Below are positions 58,546 to 64,000 of a stretch of 64,000 nt of DNA, in pieces. The stretch covers positions 310,001 through 374,000 of the forward strand of contig JBGAOY010000004.1 of NCBI GenBank assembly GCA_044221555.1, in the 5' to 3' direction. The stretch's first letter is position 1, and the number at the start of each line of letters is the position of its first letter. The notes beneath the pieces are model-generated. The model had not been told where the DNA came from and searched no databases. It saw nothing but the letters and a program-made list of their open reading frames with translations. This DNA comes from JAEUJM01 sp044221555 (lineage in GTDB: Bacteria > Actinomycetota > Acidimicrobiia > Acidimicrobiales > DATDAH01). The position numbers and the translations under genes are program-made.

Positions 58546-60228
58546 ATGTCTCACCGCAGGATCCTGTCGGCCGTGCTCCCGATCGCCTGCCTCCTGGCTG
58601 CGACCGGTGTGTTCGCGGCCACCACCGACGCCGTTTCCACCGGCGCGCTGGACATCTTCTCCGCCGAGATCGGCGGTGGGCCCGCGCCGTCGGGGCAGGT
58701 CGACCTCCGAGTCTCGAACACGACGAGCGCATCGGGGTCGAGCCGGGACTGCCAGACGGCCACCGACTACGTCGACGACACGACGACGCCGTTCATCACC
58801 CTCGAAGGCGCGTTGCGCGGGGCAACCATGACCCGTGCCATCTGTGTCATGAACGCGGGCGACGCCGCGGCCATCGTCAGCGCGGACCTGGTCGACGCAG
58901 TCGATGTCGAGGTGGGTCCGTGCCTCCCGAGCGAGGCCGCGGCAGGCGATGGCTCGTGCGCCGACGGCGAGGCCGGCGAGCTGGCTGATCACGCGCGGGT
59001 GGCGGTGCGGGTGCGGGCCGGGCAGGACCCCGATCAGCCCTACGGCGACCGGTGCGACGGGAACGCGTCCCAACCGGCCGTGGAGAACGCTGCGAGGGCC
59101 ACGGCGTCGCCGTTCACGCTCACGGGGTTCGGTGACCCGGTGTTCTTCTACCAGAGCGATGTCCTGGCGGCCGGCGACGCGGCCTGCGTCGAGGTGACGG
59201 TGCGCTACGACGCCGGCACCGCTCCGCTCGACGAGGCCCGGGCGCAGACCGACCGGGTGGCGGTGCGCCTGCGCTTCAACGGCGAGCCGTACCTCAGCGG
59301 CGGCGAGGCGCCGAGCTACAGCTCGCGGTCGCTCTACGAGAGCCCGAACCGGGACGCGATCACCCGCGGATGGTGGGCGCCGGGGCTGAACACCGACGGC
59401 TTCGTGCCGCAGGGGCTGGCGCGCGCCGCCGCTGCCGTCAGCCCGTACGGGGTCGACACCCTCCTCGTGAGCGGCTACTACGACGACCACAGCCCGAACA
59501 CCTGTGCCATCTACGCGGTCGAGGAGGCAACGGGGATCGAGATCGACCGTTACGACGCGCTCCCGTCGAGCTGCACCCACGGGGACGGCATCGCCGTCGA
59601 GCCCGGCACCGGGTCGCTCTGGATGGTCGCCGGGCCCAACCACCTCTACCGCGTCGCCCTCGACGCTGGTTTCGTGGCGAACGACCCCGCCGCAGTGGCC
59701 AAGACGCTCGAGTTCACCACCGTCGGCGGTGACGCCGAGGAGCGCAACAGCAACTACGTCACGTTCCAACCGTCGGGGGTGTACCCCCGCGAAGGGGGTG
59801 GCTCGATCGACTGCCCCTGCCTGCTGACCGGCGACTACCAGACCCACCTCGACGGGCCGGGCTTCTTCCGTCGCTACGAGCTCTCCTATCTCCACGGCCT
59901 GCCGTCCGGCTCGGTCACCGGTGCGACCGAGCGCTCGACCCGGGTGGCCACCCCGTACTACGTCCAGGGTGCCGCCGTCGACGCCTCCGGCACCGTGTGG
60001 CTCTCGCAGAGCGTGTCGTTCACCGGGCTGTCTCAGCGCGGCGCGGTGACCCGGATGGTGGACGAGGCCGCGGGGGAGTGGGACACCCACGACTTCGTCC
60101 GCGGGGGCGAGGGCATCGTCGTCTCCGGATCCCAGTTCTGGGGGGTGTCGGAACGGGGCGCGAAGAAGTTCGACGACAGCACGTTCTTCCCCGTCCTCTA
60201 TCGCTTCGACCCTGCTCTGCTCACGTGA
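58546..60228 (+). CDS. TasA/camelysin-like protein fused to a propeller-like domain
   Basis: A 560-residue exported protein. Residues 1-245 are homologous to the whole downstream 60340 protein: the signal GVFAATTDAVSTGALDIFSAEI, then CQTATDYVDDTTTPFITLEG, VDAVDVEVGPC and DRVAVRLRFNGEPYL. The signal ending, Gly-Val-Phe-Ala-Ala then Asp, Ser, Gly and Leu, resembles SipW-dependent signals of TasA-type proteins. Residues 250-560 look like a beta-propeller of the NHL/SMP-30 type (WWAPGLNTDGFVPQGLARA, VSGYYDDHSPNTCAIYAVEEATG, DGIAVEPGTGSLWMVAG, YVQGAAVDASGTVWLSQS). AAAGGA lies before the ATG. The fibre part could display the propeller. Confidence 0.7.
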   Translation: MSHRRILSAVLPIACLLAATGVFAATTDAVSTGALDIFSAEIGGGPAPSGQVDLRVSNTTSASGSSRDCQTATDYVDDTTTPFITLEGALRGATMTRAICVMNAGDAAAIVSADLVDAVDVEVGPCLPSEAAAGDGSCADGEAGELADHARVAVRVRAGQDPDQPYGDRCDGNASQPAVENAARATASPFTLTGFGDPVFFYQSDVLAAGDAACVEVTVRYDAGTAPLDEARAQTDRVAVRLRFNGEPYLSGGEAPSYSSRSLYESPNRDAITRGWWAPGLNTDGFVPQGLARAAAAVSPYGVDTLLVSGYYDDHSPNTCAIYAVEEATGIEIDRYDALPSSCTHGDGIAVEPGTGSLWMVAGPNHLYRVALDAGFVANDPAAVAKTLEFTTVGGDAEERNSNYVTFQPSGVYPREGGGSIDCPCLLTGDYQTHLDGPGFFRRYELSYLHGLPSGSVTGATERSTRVATPYYVQGAAVDASGTVWLSQSVSFTGLSQRGAVTRMVDEAAGEWDTHDFVRGGEGIVVSGSQFWGVSERGAKKFDDSTFFPVLYRFDPALLT

Positions 60229-60339
60229 AACCAGATCGAATCCGCTTCGAAGACCCTCGGTCGCACGGTGATCCCCAGGATGGGGGGATCCACCGCTCGT
60301 CACCACGATCCGACCCGATGGGGCGGAGAGGAGAGAAGG

Positions 60340-61077
60340 ATGACGGAGAAGCGCAAGGGGGCGACCCTGCTCGTGACGGGGGTCCTGCTGGCCACCGTGA
60401 CACTCGCCGGGGTGTTCGCCGCGGTGGTCGACACCGCGTCGAGCGGCGAGCTGTCGATCGAGACGGCCGAGGTCCCCGTCAAGAACATCAACCTGAAGAT
60501 CGACCCGACGGCCCGCGCCCAGGGCTCGACCACCAACTGCCAGAACGTGACCCCGGCGACCTACGTGGACAACGCCACGACGCCGTACATCACCATCACC
60601 AACGCCGCGCCCGGCGCCCAGACCATCAAGGACTTCTGCCTCTACAACTTCGGCACCGACGACGCCCTCGTCACGATGGATCTGGTCAACGCCCTGGACG
60701 TCGAGATCGCGGCCTGCAGCACCACTGAGACGGCTGCCGGCGACACCACCTGCACGGCTGGCGATGCCGGTGAGCTCGCCGACCTGATCGAGGTCGGGGT
60801 CAAGGTCCACGGCGCGACCAGCGGCACCGGTGCGGGCGACACGTGCGACGGGGGCTTCAACCATCCCGAGATCGTGCTCCCGGCCCGCGCCACGACCACG
60901 CCGTCGACCACGAGCGGCCTGACCTCCACCGCCGGTCTCGCCACGAACACCCTGGCCGCCGACGACGCCGCCTGCCTCCAGGTCCGCCTCACCTACAAGG
61001 CGACGACCACCGATGCGCAGCGCCTGCTGGCCCAGACCGACAGGGTCTCGGTCCGGCTTCGGTTCAACGGAGAGTGA
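60340..61077 (+). CDS. TasA/camelysin-like secreted structural protein
   Basis: A 245-residue exported protein, the likely main fibre subunit of the locus. The signal region is RKGATLLVTGVLLATVTLAGVFAAVVDTASSGELSIETAEV, comparable to SipW-type signal peptides. The mature beta-sandwich carries three Cys pairs and the motifs VDNATTPYITITNAAPG, CLYNFGTDDALVTMDLVNA and QTDRVSVRLRFNGE. It aligns end to end with residues 1-245 of the upstream protein. GGAGAGGAGAGAAGG before the ATG is the strongest ribosome-binding site in the window, fitting high expression. No catalytic motif is seen. The assignment to TasA/CotN-like fibres is by pattern, not by search. Confidence 0.65.
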   Translation: MTEKRKGATLLVTGVLLATVTLAGVFAAVVDTASSGELSIETAEVPVKNINLKIDPTARAQGSTTNCQNVTPATYVDNATTPYITITNAAPGAQTIKDFCLYNFGTDDALVTMDLVNALDVEIAACSTTETAAGDTTCTAGDAGELADLIEVGVKVHGATSGTGAGDTCDGGFNHPEIVLPARATTTPSTTSGLTSTAGLATNTLAADDAACLQVRLTYKATTTDAQRLLAQTDRVSVRLRFNGE

Positions 61078-61172
61078 CCTCTTCGTGAGCGTCGGTTAGT
61101 CCGGCCCCGCCGACCGCACGTCGGCCCTCGCTCCAGGAGGGCCGGCGTGCGGCGCTGGGGCTCGGCCCGACC

Positions 61173-61940
61173 ATGGCTCGAAGGGCCTTCTACGGGGGAG
61201 CAGCCGATGGGAACGAGGCAGCAGTGAGGGGCGAGGCAGGGAGCGGTCGGCTCTCGACCGCGTTCGTCGTGTTGACGACCGTGGTCGTGGTGCCCCTGGT
61301 GGTGCTCATCGCGAGCGTGTGGCTGCTCGGCTGGCACTTCGCGGTGGTCGAGACCAACAGCATGGCGCCGGGCATGGCGGCCGGGTCGCTGATCGTCGCG
61401 AGCCCGATCGCGGCTGACGACGTCACCACCGGCACGGTGATCGAGTTCGTGGACCGACGGCACGGCAACCGGCACGTCACCCACCGGGTCGTCGAGGTCC
61501 ATCGCAGTGAGACCGGTGAGCTCTGGTTCGTGACCCAGGGCGACAACAACGACGCAGCGGACACCGAGCCGGTCCAACCTCGCGACGTCCGGGCCGAGGT
61601 GCGCTGGTCCAGGGCCCGGGTGGGCCTCGTGGTGGGCCTTCTCCGCCCGCCGCTGTCGTACGTGATCGCCGTCGTGCCGTTCCTGCTCTGGCTGGTGGGG
61701 CGCCTGCTGGGGGCCGGCATCGGCGCCGTGCGAGGCAGGGAGGTGCCGACCACGACGCAGGGACCTCCGGTGGTCCGGCTCAGCTGCGTCGACTGTCCTG
61801 CGCCCGTGGACCGTGAGGACCGCTATTGTCGCCGGTGCGGCGCTCGCCAGCGCCCGACGGTCGACGCCCGCGAGCTCGTCGGCGCGGGCTTGGTCCGCGG
61901 TCCCACCGTGAGCGACCGCGGCGAGCGACGTGAAGGCTGA
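61173..61940 (+). CDS. ER-type signal peptidase I (SipW-like) with zinc-ribbon tail
   Basis: A 255-residue membrane signal peptidase of the S26B class. The first membrane segment is AFVVLTTVVVVPLVVLIASVWLL. The catalytic-Ser motif is VVETNSMAPGMAAGSLIV. The general-base position is His (RHVTHRVVEVHRSETG), as in SipW and the eukaryotic/archaeal enzymes, not the Lys of LepB. A GDNNDAAD motif is also present. A second membrane segment is near residues 160-190. A C-terminal CxxC zinc ribbon (LSCVDCPAPV ... YCRRCGARQ) is unusual for signal peptidases. GTG at 61224 is an alternative start. The location beside TasA-like genes suggests a dedicated peptidase. Confidence 0.82.
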   Translation: MARRAFYGGAADGNEAAVRGEAGSGRLSTAFVVLTTVVVVPLVVLIASVWLLGWHFAVVETNSMAPGMAAGSLIVASPIAADDVTTGTVIEFVDRRHGNRHVTHRVVEVHRSETGELWFVTQGDNNDAADTEPVQPRDVRAEVRWSRARVGLVVGLLRPPLSYVIAVVPFLLWLVGRLLGAGIGAVRGREVPTTTQGPPVVRLSCVDCPAPVDREDRYCRRCGARQRPTVDARELVGAGLVRGPTVSDRGERREG

Positions 61941-61952
61941 TCGGGGTCGGAG

Positions 61953-64000
61953 ATGGCGGGTGCAACCGAGCATCGGTTGACCATCGACCTGCTCGGGCCG
62001 CTGCGGCTCTGCCGGGACGGCGAGGAGCTGGCGATGCCCACGCCGAAGGAGCGCCTGATCCTTGCGCTCCTGGCCGTCCATGCCCCCCACCCGGTCCCCT
62101 TCGCCACACTCGCCGACGCGCTCTGGCCTGAGGGCACCAACGAGAACTGGCGCAAGGCGGTTCAGCTCAACGTGTTCCGTCTCCGCGAACGGCTCGCGCC
62201 CGACCGCGCCGGCACGGATCACGACACGATCGTGACGGTGGGCGACGGCTACGCGCTGGCGCTCGATCCGCAGGCGATCGACCTCCACCGCTTCGAGGAC
62301 CACATCGCATCGGGACGGAGGTACCTGGCCGCGGGTCGCGCGGTCGACGGCGAACAGGCGCTGGACGAGGCGTTGAGGCTGTGGCGGTCGGATCCGCTGA
62401 TCGACCTCGCCGGCACACCGACCGGTGAGGCCCACATCGCCCGGCTGTCCGAGCTGCGCCTCGCCGCCCTCGAGGAGCGCCACGAGGCAGAGTTGGCGTT
62501 GGGGCGCCACGAAGCGCTCGTGCCCCGGCTCGAGGCCGACGTGATCGAGCACCCCCTCCGCGAGCGGCTCTGGCGGCAGCTGATGGTGGCCCTGTACCGG
62601 TCGGGCCGCCAGTCCGACGCCCTGCGCGCCTACCAGCGGGCCCGGACGCGGCTCGTGGAGGAGCTCGGCCTCGAGCCCGGTCGTGATCTGAGGCGGATCG
62701 AGGCCGCCATCGTGGCCCAGGACCCCGATCTCGACTGGGTCGCGCCCCCCGTGGCGAAGACTGCTCGCGGCACCGCTGCGACCGGCGACGATGCGGTGCC
62801 ACGCTGGGCGAGTCGACTGCGGACCGTGCCCTTTCGAGGGCGCACCCACGAGCTGAACGTCCTGCGCTCGTCGTGGCGACGCGTGAAGGCCGACGGGATC
62901 CAGATCGTGTCCGTCACGGGACCCGTGGGCATCGGCAAGACCCGCCTGCTCGCCGAGGTCGCCGCCGAATGTGCGGAGGAGGGTGTTGCCGTCGACACCT
63001 GCTGGTGCCGGCGTGAGTCGGAAGCGCCCTATGAGCCACTGCAGGGGCTCACCACGGACGGTGAGCCAGGGTCGGCCCCGCGCTCGCCGGCCGAGTTGGT
63101 GGCGTGGGTGCGGCATCGATCATCGCCCGGGCCGCACGCCGTGCTCGTCGACGAGATCGGCTGGGCCGATCCCGGCACCGTGCGAGCATTTCATGCCGTG
63201 GTGAGCGCGGGCGACGACCTGCCGCTCCTGCTCGTCGTCACCCAGCGCCTCCCGGACGAGGTGCCGGAACACGTCGAGGAGTTCCTCGTGGACGCCTCCC
63301 GTCATCCCGGTCACCGCCGTGTCGACCTCGTCGGCCTCGGCATCGACGAGGGGGTGTCGCTCCTGTCGACCCAGTTGGGACGTTCGGACGACGGGATCCC
63401 GCTGGATCTGGCCACGGTGTACCACGAGGCGGCCGGGAACCCCCGGTACCTGCTGGAGTTGGCGAACCACGCCATCGAACAGGCGAGCCTCCACGCCGAC
63501 GGCCAGATCACCGTCGACTCCGTGATGGGGAACCTGGGTCTGCCGGAGTCGCTGCGATCGCTGATCCGGCGGCGCTGTGCCCTGCTCGACGACGACGCGC
63601 GGACGGTGCTCGGCGCCGCCGCCATCCTGGGCTCGACCTTCGACTTCCGGATGGTCGCCCAGGTCGCGGACCGACCCGAGGAGGCCACCGTGGAGGCGCT
63701 CGAGCGCGCTGCCGCGTTGGGCCTCGTCCGCGACTGCGCCGATGCCGGTGAGGTCGAGTTCGCGAGCACCGTGGTGCGCGCCGGCATCTACCGGGACCTG
63801 ACCTCACCCCGCCGGGCGCTCCTGCACCAGCGAGCGGGCGTGCTGCTGGCGTCCGTCGACGGGGCGCCGGTGGCGACGCGGCTCCCGGCCATGGTCGATC
63901 ACTTCGTTCGGGGGCAATCCGGCCTACCGGCCGACGCGGCCAGTGAGCGCACCGACCAGTACGGCGAGGAACGCCTGCGGCCGGCCTACGAGACGGCCTT
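61953..64000 (+). CDS. SARP-family regulator with BTAD and AAA ATPase domains (3' end outside window)
   Basis: At least 682 residues in frame to the window edge. Residues 1-100 are an OmpR-type winged helix (LGPLRLCRDGEELAMPTPKE; LADALWPEGTNENWRKAVQL). Residues 105-250 are the BTAD helical domain (LDEALRLWRSDPLIDLA; VEELGLEPGRDLRRIE). A linker leads to an AAA/STAND ATPase with Walker A GPVGIGKTRLL near 323 and Walker B AVLVDEIGWAD near 395. TPR-like repeats probably follow. AfsR/SARP proteins activate nearby secondary-metabolism or surface genes. It starts 12 nt after the peptidase gene, so it is probably the regulator of this locus. Confidence 0.88.
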   Translation, partial: MAGATEHRLTIDLLGPLRLCRDGEELAMPTPKERLILALLAVHAPHPVPFATLADALWPEGTNENWRKAVQLNVFRLRERLAPDRAGTDHDTIVTVGDGYALALDPQAIDLHRFEDHIASGRRYLAAGRAVDGEQALDEALRLWRSDPLIDLAGTPTGEAHIARLSELRLAALEERHEAELALGRHEALVPRLEADVIEHPLRERLWRQLMVALYRSGRQSDALRAYQRARTRLVEELGLEPGRDLRRIEAAIVAQDPDLDWVAPPVAKTARGTAATGDDAVPRWASRLRTVPFRGRTHELNVLRSSWRRVKADGIQIVSVTGPVGIGKTRLLAEVAAECAEEGVAVDTCWCRRESEAPYEPLQGLTTDGEPGSAPRSPAELVAWVRHRSSPGPHAVLVDEIGWADPGTVRAFHAVVSAGDDLPLLLVVTQRLPDEVPEHVEEFLVDASRHPGHRRVDLVGLGIDEGVSLLSTQLGRSDDGIPLDLATVYHEAAGNPRYLLELANHAIEQASLHADGQITVDSVMGNLGLPESLRSLIRRRCALLDDDARTVLGAAAILGSTFDFRMVAQVADRPEEATVEALERAAALGLVRDCADAGEVEFASTVVRAGIYRDLTSPRRALLHQRAGVLLASVDGAPVATRLPAMVDHFVRGQSGLPADAASERTDQYGEERLRPAYETA

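Overview
The window is high-GC DNA (roughly 70 percent by eye) with dense, mostly short-spaced genes. It looks like an actinobacterium. Pointers are a mycothiol-enzyme-type maleylpyruvate isomerase family protein, a deazaflavin (F420)-type nitroreductase, a SARP/BTAD regulator, an actinobacterial-style SAM riboswitch before metX, Thr/Pro-rich secreted proteins, and many genes that appear leaderless (a TANNNT box 6-8 nt before the start codon with no Shine-Dalgarno sequence). An Acidimicrobiia-like lineage is my best guess, but it is an inference; there is no rRNA here to settle it.

Layout. 0-17 kb is mainly housekeeping and metabolism: acyl-CoA dehydrogenase (cut by the window edge), lgt, phosphotransferase, serine hydrolase, PhyH-type dioxygenase, alkyltransferase-like protein, glutathione peroxidase, DEAD-box helicase, Nudix hydrolase, an orphan N6-type DNA methyltransferase, an isocitrate-lyase-family enzyme, a membrane sulfatase-fold protein, then a SAM riboswitch controlling metX and a Cys/Met-metabolism PLP enzyme, and a Fpg/Nei glycosylase. 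17-23.7 kb holds small hypotheticals, a DUF4202 protein, a zinc-ribbon proline-rich protein, tRNA-Gly and tRNA-Cys, a neocarzinostatin-like secreted protein, an orphan PIN protein and an AbiEi-like/Fic fusion toxin. 23.8-31 kb is an envelope cluster: a TadG-like protein, two TadE-like pseudopilins, a Flp-type pilin fused to an Ig-like domain, and a large secreted M4 metalloprotease.

31-46 kb contains RarD, small enzymes, tRNA-Val, a 1374-aa secreted RCC1 protein (two blocks of seven exactly 60-residue blades) bracketed by 100-bp direct repeats, a thioesterase, TrpB2, a beta-helix secreted protein and lipid/membrane genes. 46-52 kb is a likely aromatic meta-cleavage operon (FAH-family hydrolase, PPOX protein, extradiol dioxygenase, FAD hydroxylase) with a divergent GntR regulator and a nearby TetR regulator. 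52-55 kb is a GNAT/acyl-CoA synthetase fusion.

55-64 kb is the most interesting part: a PASTA pseudokinase, an LPXTG-like SdrD-B/DUF11 surface protein, two related TasA/camelysin-like secreted proteins (one fused to a propeller-like domain), an ER-type (SipW-like) signal peptidase with a C-terminal zinc ribbon, and a SARP-type regulator running off the end. I read it as a self-contained surface-fibre or matrix locus with its own signal peptidase and regulator. This is inferred from sequence resemblance and gene order only.
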